Shown here: positions 1 to 8,325 of the stretch, one piece after another
Layout: every line of letters begins with the position of its first letter
Position numbering within the stretch: position 1 is the first letter of the stretch
Source of the DNA: Bacillota bacterium
GTDB lineage: Bacteria > Bacillota > Clostridia > Peptostreptococcales > Acidaminobacteraceae
DNA length: 64,000 nucleotides
Direction: 5' to 3'
Assembly (NCBI GenBank): GCA_025210655.1
Contig: JAOARG010000015.1
Coordinates: forward strand, 1-64,000
Position numbers and translations under genes: made by a program
Notes under the pieces: generated by a model
Seen by the model: only the letters and a program-made list of their open reading frames with translations
Database searches by the model: none
Told to the model about the DNA's origin: nothing

Positions 1-290
1 CAAGAATAATAAATCCAGAAAGAAGTGCTTCATTTAGACATGGAGGATTCAGTGATATTGATGATAGTTGGGCTAAGGACTCGATTATGAAGTGCTATAG
101 ACTAGGTATTGTAAATGGATTTAAGGGCAAGTATGACCCACAAAGTTATGCAACAAGGGCAGAAGTAGTAACTATGGTGAATAATATTCTAAACAGACAC
201 GAAGATACAAGTAGTGTAAAGAACCCATTTAGTGATGTAAAGAAAGATCATTGGGCATATAGTGAAATACTGAATGCTATTCATTATTAA
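1..290 (+). CDS. S-layer homology (SLH) domain protein, C-terminal end
   Basis: Only the last 95 or so codons are in the window (reading frame 3); the gene begins upstream. The visible part holds the end of one SLH repeat and the start of another: an F-S-D-I-D-D-S-W-A segment, then Y-R-L-G-I-V-N-G-F, then the signature T-R-A-E at about base 152, and finally F-S-D-V-K-K-D-H-W-A-Y. SLH repeats bind pyruvylated cell-wall polymers and hold surface proteins on the envelope of Gram-positive bacteria. The stop codon is TAA at 288-290, with a terminator 25 bp later. The function of the missing N-terminal part cannot be told. Confidence 0.9.
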   Translation, partial: RIINPERSASFRHGGFSDIDDSWAKDSIMKCYRLGIVNGFKGKYDPQSYATRAEVVTMVNNILNRHEDTSSVKNPFSDVKKDHWAYSEILNAIHY

Positions 291-314
291 TAAAAGTTAA
301 ATAGCAAATTTTTT

Positions 315-348
315 AAACAGTCGTACATTTGTACGGCTGTTTATTTTT
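315..348 (+). terminator. Rho-independent terminator after the SLH gene
   Basis: A 12-bp stem (315-326 pairing with 331-342, one G-T pair) with a 4-base loop is followed by a T-rich run. It closes the SLH transcript. Confidence 0.85.
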
Positions 349-392
349 TGAGTGGATTATTAATTCGAACCTAGCATTTTAGGAGGAACAGG

Positions 393-411
393 TGTTGAGA
401 ATTTGTTGAGA
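393..411 (+). promoter_or_regulatory. Direct repeat TTGAGA-N5-TTGAGA, copy 1
   Basis: TTGAGA occurs at 395-400 and again at 406-411, an 11-bp (one helical turn) period, inside the longer unit TGTTGAGA. It lies upstream of the chemoreceptor gene. The same arrangement recurs at 2663 and 2890. Head-to-tail half sites at 11 bp are typical of OmpR/PhoB-type response regulators; that assignment is inference. Confidence 0.5.
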
Positions 412-541
412 GATAGATGTTAAAATATAAGTGATACTGTTATAAGAGTTTTAGATTTTTACATAAAGTTATAGGGAAGTTCGGACATAATAATCTTGTC
501 ACAGAGAAGAGTTATCAATAAAAAGAGGGGGAAGAAGGACA

Positions 542-2542
542 ATGAAAATGAGTTTGAAAGTAAAATTGGTGTTGATGTTTATGATATTCATTTCGGTACC
601 TATGATTGCATTGGGGTGGATTTCTAGTACCATGGCATCAGACTCTATGCAGAAGGCAACAGAGCATGAGTTGAGTGAATTCTCTCTCAATGCAAGCGGA
701 ATGATAGTCCAGCAGATGGAGGCACTTGATATGTACTTGGATGGATTGAGTCACAACAATCTTTATGCACAGGTTGCAGCTGGGCAGACTGAATTAGCGG
801 AAGAAGCTTTTGATATGTTGAAAGAGCTTCAGGCTAATAAGAGTGATAAAATCAATATGCTGGTTTTGTTGGATCATAATGCAGATGCAATTATGAATAA
901 TTTGAAGATTGATGTGACTAAAAATTATTCAGATAGAGAGTATGTGAAGAAGGCATTGAGCGGCACTCCGGGAAGAAGTTCTGTGATTATTTCAAAGACA
1001 ACTGGTGTGCCTGTGATTGCTATCGCATATCCCCTAAAGCTGGATGGTTCAATCGTCGGTGTCTTAATAGGTACGATTAACTTTGATATCTTCAGCGAGT
1101 ATCTTGAGAATATTCATGTAGGCGAAGGTGGTTATGCTTATATGGTAGACCGTGAGGGTCTGATTTTATACCACCCTAATGAGGATCACGTGCTAACATC
1201 CTCTCTTGAAGACTTTGGCATTCCAAATTTCGAAAATATAAGCAGTCAGATGAAATCGGGTACCGAAGGGCAAGGATATTATACCCAAAATGGAATTGAC
1301 AAATTTGTACACTTTGTTCCAGCAAATGATTGGACAGTTGCTATTGCGGCAGAGTATGATGAATATATGGCATCTGCTATTCATATTAAACGTATTACTT
1401 GGATAATTACAGGGGTGGCCCTGCTGATATCAGTATTCTTATCTCTGATGTTTTCATCACGAAATATTATCAAACCTATTGTTCAGCTGAATAAGCTGAT
1501 GACAAAAGCGGGGCAAGGTGATTTGAGAGTACGTTCAGAGATCAAGACAGGAGATGAAATTGAGGTGCTTGGAAATTATTTTAATGAAATGATAGACAGT
1601 CAATCTGATATTATCAGCAATGTTAGAAATGGTGCCATTGAGTTGTCGTCGGCTTCTGACGAGCTTTCGGCAGTGTCAGAGGAAATCAGTGTATCATCTG
1701 AACAAATTGCTACTAATATTTCAGATGTTGCGAGCAACACCAAGTATCAGAGCATCTCTATTGTGGAAACAGCAGAAGTGTTGGATCAATTGTCTAGACT
1801 AATCCAGAGTGCCCAAAAGTGTGCAAAAGATGCTCACAGTAATGCTGGTAATACTGTAGAGGCTGCTCAATATGGCCGAGACAATGTCGAAAAGACTATT
1901 GAAGCGATTGAAATTATAAGTCAGTCAGCGGGGGCAACAGCTGAAACACTGAATGTGTTGGATAATTTATCCCAGAAGGTCAGGGGGATTATCACGACTA
2001 TTAATGCCATTGCATCTCAGACCAACTTGTTGGCCCTTAACGCTAATATTGAGGCTGCAAGGGCAGGTGAGCATGGTAGAGGTTTCTCGGTTGTAGCCGA
2101 TGAGGTTAGAAAACTGTCTGAACAAACTAACAGTGAGTCCAATGAGATCGCTGTTGTTGTGAATGAAATGGTTGACCAGATAGAGAATGCAGTAATATCT
2201 ATGGCTGATGGGAGAAGTGCTGTTGATAACGGACTTATGATTGCCCGTAAGACAGATGAGTCTTTTGTGAAAATCATGGAATCAGTCAATCTGATTGGCC
2301 ATGATATTGAAGAAATCGTGGCTGTCACAAGGGAGGAAGTTGCAAGTTCGGACAAAATTTTGAAATTAATCGACGGTGTTGCATCAAGCACAGAAATGAC
2401 GGCTTCAAACAGCGAAGAAGTTGCAACCGCGGCTGAGGAACAAAGTTCAATCGTTCAGAACATGGCTGCAGGCTCCGAGAAAACATCTAACATGGCAAAT
2501 AGTTTAACAGATTTAGTTGAAAAGTACATTGTTCAGGAGTAG
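542..2542 (+). CDS. Methyl-accepting chemotaxis protein with extracytoplasmic dCache-type sensor
   Basis: A 666-residue transmembrane chemoreceptor. A first membrane helix (about residues 7-29) is followed by an extracytoplasmic Cache-like ligand-binding region (about 32-280, containing D-R-E-Y and G-Y-A-Y-M-V-D), a second helix (about 285-305), a HAMP linker (about 305-360) and the coiled-coil signalling domain. The conserved hairpin tip, with [19 protein letters not shown], sits at about residues 490-515. It would control CheA kinase; the ligand is unknown. A G-rich ribosome site lies before ATG 542; ATG 548 is an alternative start. Its base composition is unlike its neighbours: one 60-base line (661-720) is 45% G+C, against 25% in the next gene (3061-3120). 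This suggests acquisition from elsewhere. Confidence 0.95.
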   Translation: MKMSLKVKLVLMFMIFISVPMIALGWISSTMASDSMQKATEHELSEFSLNASGMIVQQMEALDMYLDGLSHNNLYAQVAAGQTELAEEAFDMLKELQANKSDKINMLVLLDHNADAIMNNLKIDVTKNYSDREYVKKALSGTPGRSSVIISKTTGVPVIAIAYPLKLDGSIVGVLIGTINFDIFSEYLENIHVGEGGYAYMVDREGLILYHPNEDHVLTSSLEDFGIPNFENISSQMKSGTEGQGYYTQNGIDKFVHFVPANDWTVAIAAEYDEYMASAIHIKRITWIITGVALLISVFLSLMFSSRNIIKPIVQLNKLMTKAGQGDLRVRSEIKTGDEIEVLGNYFNEMIDSQSDIISNVRNGAIELSSASDELSAVSEEISVSSEQIATNISDVASNTKYQSISIVETAEVLDQLSRLIQSAQKCAKDAHSNAGNTVEAAQYGRDNVEKTIEAIEIISQSAGATAETLNVLDNLSQKVRGIITTINAIASQTNLLALNANIEAARAGEHGRGFSVVADEVRKLSEQTNSESNEIAVVVNEMVDQIENAVISMADGRSAVDNGLMIARKTDESFVKIMESVNLIGHDIEEIVAVTREEVASSDKILKLIDGVASSTEMTASNSEEVATAAEEQSSIVQNMAAGSEKTSNMANSLTDLVEKYIVQE

Positions 2543-2662
2543 AGGATATGAAGCTTCAATAATCCATTTTAATCTAGTAGTAAGTTCTAATAAAAAGTAA
2601 ATATTCACAAGATAAGTTATAATCTTTAGAGCTAGACATAGTAATTTTAAATCTATCTAAGA

Positions 2663-2681
2663 TGTTGAGAAAATGTTGAGA
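2663..2681 (+). promoter_or_regulatory. Direct repeat TTGAGA-N5-TTGAGA, copy 2, with possible promoter
   Basis: TTGAGA at 2665-2670 and 2676-2681, again 11 bp apart. TATATT at 2698-2703 lies 16 bp after the second half site, so that half site could be the -35 box. No gene follows before the terminator at 2802-2840. Confidence 0.45.
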
Positions 2682-2709
2682 ACAAAATGTTACAATGTAT
2701 ATTGTAAAT

Positions 2710-2840
2710 GGTTTTAAGCGTAGTTTGTAAAGACCCTTAAGTTGTTGAACAAAATATAAATGCTCACAACATAATATAAATGGGTAAAAAAATAGACGAA
2801 AATATAATCAGTCAAAGACTTTGACTGGTTATATTTTTTT
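2710..2840 (+). ncRNA. Candidate small RNA between repeat-promoter and terminator
   Basis: If the putative promoter at 2676-2703 is active, its transcript would run about 130 nt to the strong terminator at 2802-2840 without a convincing reading frame. An ATG at 2707 opens only 10 codons and has no ribosome site. Candidate only: I see no known RNA family in it. The alternative is that the terminator simply ends the chemoreceptor transcript. Confidence 0.25.
2802..2840 (+). terminator. Rho-independent terminator
   Basis: A long stem (2802-2817 with 2819-2834, innermost pairs open) followed by a run of T. It ends either the chemoreceptor transcript or the candidate small RNA. Confidence 0.8.
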
Positions 2841-2889
2841 GTAAAAATAATTTAAAATATTAGAATAATATAAGTATTTATTAAAATAT

Positions 2890-2930
2890 TGTTGAGAATT
2901 TGTTGAGAAGTAAATGATAAAGTATATAAT
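2890..2930 (+). promoter_or_regulatory. Direct repeat copy 3 and promoter of the M23 peptidase gene
   Basis: TTGAGA at 2892-2897 and 2903-2908. A perfect TATAAT at 2925-2930 lies 16 bp after the second half site, giving a plausible promoter about 30 bp before the peptidase start. This is the clearest of the three copies. Confidence 0.55.
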
Positions 2931-2961
2931 ATAATGTATGTGATTAAGGTAGGTGAACTTA

Positions 2962-3978
2962 ATGAATTTTGTAAGAGTACTTATTATGTCAATTATTACT
3001 ATAATATCGGTTGGATTAGTTAGTCTAATGCTTAGTATATCGCTTTCATTTGGAGTTGAAAAAGAAATAGGCTTAGTTACCGAGAATATAATAGTTGATG
3101 AAAGTAATTATTTTGAAGATTTAACTATTGATTCAGAGTATGGGAAAATTGAAAATTTTAAAATTCTGAAGGTGTTAAACTGTAGAGATACTGGATATAT
3201 TTCAGGAAAACTTAAATCAAAATATAAGATTAAATCATTGAGATGGGGATTTTTTGATTCTGAAGGTAGTAAAATATTAATAGAAGAAAAGTTGAATTTG
3301 GATACTTATGAAATAAATTTGGAAGACTATTTGAGCTTATTTAGATTTTCAAGACTGGGTGTAGGTAATTATAGTTTTCGAATTTATATAACTACTGAAA
3401 ATGAAAGATTTGGACTAGATCCAATTTTAATTGATATTAAGCCAAGTATTAAGATCAATTATACGGATAATGCTATATTAGATATGAAGTATATAAATGT
3501 TTCACAAGGCATGAATATTGGAAGTCATAAAGGATCTTATGCTATAGACTTAGTAGGAATAGATAGAGGGATAGATGCTTTTTACGCACCTTTTGATGGA
3601 ACTATTAAGAAAATATACTCAGGAGATTATCAAGGAAATTTTGTATGGCTGGAAAGTAAGGAAAAGTATTTGTTTCCTGATGGTAGTTATGACTACATTA
3701 GTATTATGACAGGACATGATGACAATATTTCTGACTTGTATGTAGGGAAAGATATAAAAAAGGGTGAAAACTATTATCAAGAAGGAAATAGTGGTAAATC
3801 TACGGGAAATCATATTCATTTAGAAGTTGCTAAGGGTAAAACAACTAAAGGTGGTTGGCATATAAACAAAGAAGGCAAGTACCAAATTGATAATCCTGTT
3901 AGGCCGGATAAGCTATTATATATAAAAAACTCTTCTACAATTATAGATGATAAGGGGATAAAATTTCAATATCAGTAA
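2962..3978 (+). CDS. M23 family metallopeptidase, membrane-anchored
   Basis: A 338-residue protein with one N-terminal hydrophobic segment (about residues 3-30), so it is exported and probably membrane-anchored. The C-terminal half is a lysostaphin-type M23 domain: H189...D196 supplies the first zinc-ligand pair and H284-I-H286 the second. M23 enzymes cut peptide cross-links in peptidoglycan, or bind them when inactive. All expected ligands are visible, so activity is likely. The middle region (about 40-160) is not recognised. ATG 2962 is preferred over GTG 2953 because AGGTAGG sits just upstream at the right distance. It is a single gene between its own promoter and a terminator. Confidence 0.85.
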   Translation: MNFVRVLIMSIITIISVGLVSLMLSISLSFGVEKEIGLVTENIIVDESNYFEDLTIDSEYGKIENFKILKVLNCRDTGYISGKLKSKYKIKSLRWGFFDSEGSKILIEEKLNLDTYEINLEDYLSLFRFSRLGVGNYSFRIYITTENERFGLDPILIDIKPSIKINYTDNAILDMKYINVSQGMNIGSHKGSYAIDLVGIDRGIDAFYAPFDGTIKKIYSGDYQGNFVWLESKEKYLFPDGSYDYISIMTGHDDNISDLYVGKDIKKGENYYQEGNSGKSTGNHIHLEVAKGKTTKGGWHINKEGKYQIDNPVRPDKLLYIKNSSTIIDDKGIKFQYQ

Positions 3979-4052
3979 TCTATTTAGGGGCTTAAAGGTA
4001 GAAGTTATAGATAGTGTGTAGTGTAAAATCATAAATATAATTATTAGTAATC

Positions 4053-4096
4053 AAGAAAACATCAATTTTTAAAAATTTTGGTGTTTTCTTTTTTGT
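4053..4096 (+). terminator. Rho-independent terminator after M23 gene
   Basis: A 13-bp stem (4053-4065 with 4078-4090, one G-T pair), an AT loop and a following T run. The rest of the 3979-4291 gap shows only AT-rich leader sequence for the next gene. Confidence 0.8.
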
Positions 4097-4291
4097 TTTA
4101 GTAGAATTTATCATTTAGATTTATTATAAAGGCAGTCGTTTATAACAGATAGAGGGATTTAAAATCTATTCTTATTCAAAAGCAAGGAACTGAACTTACA
4201 AAATATAAGCTGTTAACATATAATTATACATCTATATTGAATGATATGTTGAAAGTAAGGGTAAAAATCAGATAAATATAGGAGAATAATT

Positions 4292-6112
4292 ATGAGGGAT
4301 TATAATAAATTGCTTCAAGAACGAATTGATAGAAAATTTAATATAGCCTTGATAGCGGCTGCTATAATAGCTTTTACTGGATCTGTAATATTATATTTTG
4401 CAGATATTCCGGTAATTTATTCTGTTTTGAATTTTATTACTGCTGTAATTATGCTGCTTTTAACACTGATGGCGGATAAAGTCAAAACTACTTATAAGAT
4501 TATGGTGATGATTTTAGTAACAAGTATTATTGCTATTGCATCATATATTGGTGGTGGATTTGCTAGTGCTTTTATTATTTTAATTGCTGTATCAAATGTT
4601 GTTGCTGTGCTGTTTTTGAATAGAGTAGAGAGTAAAATTGTTTCTACAGTTACTGTGATTGTTTTATCTAGTTTATGTATTTATTCATACTATATGGATG
4701 AGAATAATTATGCCATTGATTTTATATTTACTTGGAGTTTGATAATAGTTGCATTTATTTTATTCATTATTGTTTTACATGTTTCAGTCCATGCTACTAA
4801 ACAGTACTTGATGGAGAATATTGAAGCTTTGGAGCTTGCAAATGAGTATTCTAATAAGTTGGCTTATTTTGATCAACTTACTGCTTTGCCGAATGCCCAT
4901 ATGTTTGAAAAGGATGTGAAATGTAGAATTGAGTCACTGGATACAGTAGGATTTTTGATTTTTATTAATCTAAAAAGTCTTCGATCAATAAACTCTACAA
5001 TGGGTCATTCTTTTGGAAATAAAGCCTTAATATCAGCGGCTGAAACTATAAGTGAAATGAATGTTGAAAACCTTATTGTAGCAAGAACATCAGGAAATGA
5101 ATTTGCAATTTGGGTTGAGGATATTGAGGAAAAAGAATTGCAAATTATGTTAAGGGACTTGATGAACAAAATAAAAGTACAAAGTTTTGTGGTAAAGAAA
5201 AAATCAGAATTTTATTCAGGATATTCTAAGTTTGATATAGAAAAAGATAGTTATGAAAGATGTGTTCAAAAAGCTGCTACGGCTTTAGCCTACGCAAAGG
5301 ATCAAAATATTACTTCCATAGTCCCTTATAAAGGGGAGCTGGATGCAATATTAAGGAGAAAAGAAGCTTTGAAGGACCATATTGAGTTAGCCTTAGAAAA
5401 TAATGAATTCACACTTTGGTATCAGCCAAAGACAAATACACAAAATGGTAAAGTTATTGGAGTTGAGGCTCTGGCTAGATGGAACAATGAAGAGTTGGGA
5501 ACGGTATTTCCTTATGAGTTTATTCCTATAATTGAATCAATTAATATGGCAAAGAATTTTGGAGACTTTGTTATTAAGAAGGCATGTGAAGATTATTCAA
5601 AACTAAAAGAAAAATATAATAAGGATATAAGTATATCTGTCAATATATCTCCTTCGCATATTATGGAGAGGGATATTGTAAGTTCAATTAAAAGCTCTCT
5701 AGAAGAGCATGATGTGTCTCCAGAAAAATTTATTGTGGAAATAACCGAGGAGATTACCATAGAAGACATAGATATTGTAGTACCTATTCTAAATGATCTT
5801 AGAGATCTTAAAATAAAAATTTCTTTAGATGACTTTGGTACAGGTTATTCATCACTAAATTATCTTACAAAACTATCCCTAGATGAGATAAAAATAGATA
5901 AGTCATTTGTAGACCAAATTGGAAAAGAAAAAGGTATTGAGCATTTACTTGAAAGTATTATTAGGCTTTCTAAGCAGTTTGATTTAAATGTAGTTGCAGA
6001 AGGGGTAGAAAGGGAAGAGCAGTTAATTGTACTAAATAATTTAGGTTGCTACAATATACAAGGATATTATTATGCCAAGGCAGAACCTTTGATAGAAAGC
6101 ATTAGTATGTAA
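4292..6112 (+). CDS. Membrane GGDEF/EAL protein, probable c-di-GMP phosphodiesterase
   Basis: A 606-residue protein. Residues about 15-165 hold five or six membrane helices with little outside them. A GGDEF-type domain follows (about 195-345) whose signature is degenerate: S-G-N-E-F at about residues 266-270 instead of G-G-D-E-F, so cyclase activity is unlikely. The C-terminal EAL domain (about 360-600) is intact: E-A-L-A-R-W near residue 390, D-D-F-G-T-G-Y-S-S, K-I-D-K-S-F-V and A-E-G-V-E. The likely net activity is hydrolysis of c-di-GMP, with the GGDEF remnant perhaps a GTP sensor. The start has AGGAG 8 bp upstream. Ends in a terminator that overlaps the stop codon. Confidence 0.92.
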   Translation: MRDYNKLLQERIDRKFNIALIAAAIIAFTGSVILYFADIPVIYSVLNFITAVIMLLLTLMADKVKTTYKIMVMILVTSIIAIASYIGGGFASAFIILIAVSNVVAVLFLNRVESKIVSTVTVIVLSSLCIYSYYMDENNYAIDFIFTWSLIIVAFILFIIVLHVSVHATKQYLMENIEALELANEYSNKLAYFDQLTALPNAHMFEKDVKCRIESLDTVGFLIFINLKSLRSINSTMGHSFGNKALISAAETISEMNVENLIVARTSGNEFAIWVEDIEEKELQIMLRDLMNKIKVQSFVVKKKSEFYSGYSKFDIEKDSYERCVQKAATALAYAKDQNITSIVPYKGELDAILRRKEALKDHIELALENNEFTLWYQPKTNTQNGKVIGVEALARWNNEELGTVFPYEFIPIIESINMAKNFGDFVIKKACEDYSKLKEKYNKDISISVNISPSHIMERDIVSSIKSSLEEHDVSPEKFIVEITEEITIEDIDIVVPILNDLRDLKIKISLDDFGTGYSSLNYLTKLSLDEIKIDKSFVDQIGKEKGIEHLLESIIRLSKQFDLNVVAEGVEREEQLIVLNNLGCYNIQGYYYAKAEPLIESISM

Positions 6113-6131
6113 AATGTACTAATGCTTTTTG
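6096..6131 (+). terminator. Terminator overlapping the stop of the GGDEF/EAL gene
   Basis: A 12-bp stem (6096-6107 with 6117-6128) followed by T-rich sequence. The 5' arm lies inside the last codons of the gene. Confidence 0.8.
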
Positions 6132-6341
6132 TTTTATTGTAAATGTAAGGATGAGGATAATAAAAGGTGATGTTTATGATCTATAAAACTATTGACATAG
6201 ACCTTACTCTATTTGTTAATATAATTTAAAGTTTATTTCTGGAGAAAGTTAAGAATATGAAATGTGTCATATTGTTGATATAAAGCTATATGTTATTATC
6301 TTATCGTTATTAATTAATGGAGTAATTTAGGAGTCGAATTT

Positions 6342-6854
6342 ATGAATAAAAGTGAAGCAATAAAAAAATTTCCTATGTATGAGTTTTTACTTGAAGGGGC
6401 ACCTGTAGAAATAAATTTTTCTGTTGAAAATTTTCCAAAGGGTACGGCTATAATTCAAAAGGGCGAAGAGATAGAAAAAGTTATGATAGTAGTGTCTGGT
6501 GAGTTGCTAGTATACAATGAATATGTTGACGGAGAGGTAATATACGTTCAAAGTGAGGATGTATCATTTATAGGGGATATAGAACTAATATCTAATCAAA
6601 ATACATATGTGTGTTCAGTATCTGCGAAGAACAATTGTAAATTATTATGTATGACGAAAGATGACTATATAAATTGGTTTGATAATGATACAGGATTAAT
6701 GAGAGAAATGGTAGTAAGATTAGCAATGCGAAATTGTAAGCAGAGTAGTAGAGTAGGCTCCTTAAAATATTTAAGCACAGAAGAAAGGGTAATAAAATTT
6801 CTGTTAGACAGGTTTGAAAGATTTAGTTTTACCCATGAAGATAAAAGAAAATAG
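6342..6854 (+). pseudogene. CRP/FNR-type regulator truncated before its DNA-binding domain
   Basis: 170 residues against the usual 220 or so. The cyclic-nucleotide-binding-type beta barrel (about residues 20-115) and the dimerisation helix (about 118-150) are present, but the winged-helix DNA-binding domain is missing. Family similarity stops around T-E-E-R-V-I-K-F-L followed by F-T-H-E-D, where the helix-turn-helix normally begins. The last codons run into the broken end of an opposing MATE gene. The simplest reading is one deletion that removed the 3' ends of two convergent genes, leaving this protein unable to bind DNA. A good start and ribosome site remain, so a stable truncated product is possible. 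Confidence 0.75.
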
Positions 6855-7143
6855 TATTTGTAAAAAATGTATTAGCTTCTTCTTTTTTGTTTTCGCCGAG
6901 TTTAATGGAAATTAAATTCGAACCTCCTCTTCCTATTAGAACAGCTCCAGCAAAGACTATATACATTATTGGATAGGAAATAGTTAAGCCTGCAAGTGCA
7001 TTTTCACCAACATAATGTCCTATGAATACTCTATCTACAATATTATAGATAGAGTTGACTAGTAGTGCTATGAAAGCTGGCATAGAAAAACTCATAATTA
7101 AAGAAAAAATTGATTTTGTTGCCATACTATTAGTATTGCTCAT
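6829..7143 (-). pseudogene. MATE family efflux protein, N-terminal fragment
   Basis: 104 codons of a protein normally near 450 residues. The N-terminal MATE pattern is clear: S-M-P-A-F-I-A-L-L-V-N-S-I-Y-N-I-V-D-R-V-F-I-G, then A-L-A-G-L-T-I-S-Y-P, then G-R-G-G-S-N-L-I-S-I-K-L-G-E. It stops abruptly after helix two, where it meets the truncated CRP-like gene at about 6840-6855. The start has a strong GGAGG site. It cannot make a working transporter. The intact MATE gene at 13840 is a different family member. Confidence 0.85.
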
Positions 7144-7208
7144 GATATACCTCCGGATTATAGTAGATAATTAATAAAGTTTGTATGTTTAAAAACATAA
7201 GTATACAA

Positions 7209-7303
7209 GTGAGTAACTTTTATCAAAGTATAGCAGTGAAATTTAGTTAATGCAATAAAAATTGATAAAGTTACTCACCTAAAGTGTTGTGAGTAACTTT
7301 ATC
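7209..7303. repeat. Three copies of GTGAGTAACTTT, two forming a perfect inverted repeat
   Basis: The 12-mer occurs directly at 7209-7220 and 7289-7300 and inverted at 7267-7278. The last two extend to a perfect 15-bp inverted repeat (7264-7278 with 7289-7303, 10-base spacer). No T run follows, so a simple terminator is unlikely. Position upstream of the MATE fragment suggests operators for its regulator; not proven. Confidence 0.6.
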
Positions 7304-7469
7304 CTTATCTTACTTATTGACTTATAGTAAACACTAATTGTTAAAATAGGTACTAGTAATAAATTCGAAGGTGAAGAATAAGATAGTTCAGCTAGCAGTA
7401 ATAATTTAAAGAGTATTGCATAAAAAGAAAAGAAATTAAACAACGATATAAAAATGCTTGAAACACAGC

Positions 7470-7512
7470 ACTAAAAGTAGCTTATCTATTTTGGTAAGCT
7501 ACTTTTAGTATT
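7470..7512. terminator. Perfect 15-bp inverted repeat, terminator-like
   Basis: 7470-7484 pairs perfectly with 7495-7509 around a 10-base loop, followed by an AT-rich stretch. No intact gene precedes it on either side, so it probably ended a gene that has been lost. Confidence 0.6.
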
Positions 7513-7622
7513 TAAAAATTATAATAATAACAATTATCTACATGTACAATTCAATAATATTCTATGTTTCGAAATTTCTTTCATATAGAATAAAACCAAA
7601 GTTAAAGAATATGGAGGTAATT

Positions 7623-7922
7623 ATGAAAAATAGAGTTGTTTTGATAACCGGTGGAAATAGAGGAATAGGATATGCAGCAGCTAAGAAATTTCTTGAAGAA
7701 GGTGAGACTGTAATCCTTACAGCTAGAAATATGGAAGCAAATAATTTATATGGAAGTAATATATTAATAAATTCATTATGCCCAGGATGGGTACGCACAG
7801 ACATGGGTGGAAAGAGTGCAACAAGAAGCTCTTATGAAGCGGCATCGGATATTTATGAACTTTCAAACAATGATAATTTACAAGGTAAGTTTGTTAGATA
7901 TGGTAAGGTGATTAAGTTTTAA
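7623..7922 (+). pseudogene. Short-chain dehydrogenase/reductase with internal in-frame deletion
   Basis: 99 codons instead of about 240. The first 35 residues are a normal SDR start, with the cofactor motif T-G-G-N-R-G-I-G and the L-T-A-R turn. The protein then jumps to the C-terminal third: N-I-L-I-N-S-L-C-P-G-W-V-R-T-D-M-G-G. The middle of the Rossmann fold, with the catalytic Ser and the Y-x-x-x-K pair, is missing, yet the frame is preserved. The junction lies near base 7735. The ribosome site GGAGG precedes ATG 7623. Almost certainly inactive. It resembles carbonyl-reductase-like SDRs. Confidence 0.85.
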
Positions 7923-7972
7923 TAATGGATTAATATAGGCTAGGGATAATCATAAATTTCAAATTTTTATAA

Positions 7973-8018
7973 ATACTAAAACCTTGATTTAATAGTTGAA
8001 TCAAGGTTTTAGTATTTT
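7973..8018 (+). terminator. Rho-independent terminator after the SDR remnant
   Basis: A 16-bp stem (7973-7988 with 7999-8015, loop about 10 bases) followed by TTTTAT. Confidence 0.8.
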
Positions 8019-8039
8019 ATTTCCGAAGAGATGTGCTTA

Positions 8040-8320
8040 GTATGGATTTACTTTAACAGTACAAGGAAGTAATTTCTATGGAGTCAAACTACTTTGTGGG
8101 TGGGGCATCTCTTTATGGAGAAAAGCAGTTGGTATGGGGTCAGTTGATAGTACTTTTTAGGGCGAAGTCACTCCATATAGATGTCAGGGCTATGCGGATA
8201 GGGGCGACTTGAACTTAGGTCTTCAAGAAAAATAGACCCGGACATAAGTCAGGCCTGTCCGTAGAGTAAAGCTAATATATGGCCTGATTTGTCCTGCAAG
8301 GCATTTCTCTTATAGTAAAA
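8040..8320. other. Gene-free stretch with raised G+C, nature unknown
   Basis: Between the SDR terminator and the DUF4177 remnant lies about 280 bp with visibly more G+C than its surroundings. It has a short hairpin (CGGACA...TGTCCG, about 8237-8259). The only open frame (from ATG 8079, 44 codons or so) has no ribosome site and no recognisable protein. It could be debris of a lost gene or a structured RNA. Confidence 0.4.
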
Positions 8321-8325
8321 CCACT

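Noticed and set aside
2017-2391. Antisense ORF across the chemoreceptor signalling domain
   Set aside because: Mirror of the repetitive Ser/Ala/Ile coding of the receptor coiled coil; the same shadow appears opposite the chemoreceptor at 30017.
4292-6112. Active diguanylate cyclase
   Set aside because: The GGDEF signature reads S-G-N-E-F, lacking residues needed for catalysis; the EAL half is the probable active part.
8079-8214. Small ORF in the G+C-richer stretch
   Set aside because: No ribosome site, no recognisable protein pattern; another frame is open for part of the same stretch.
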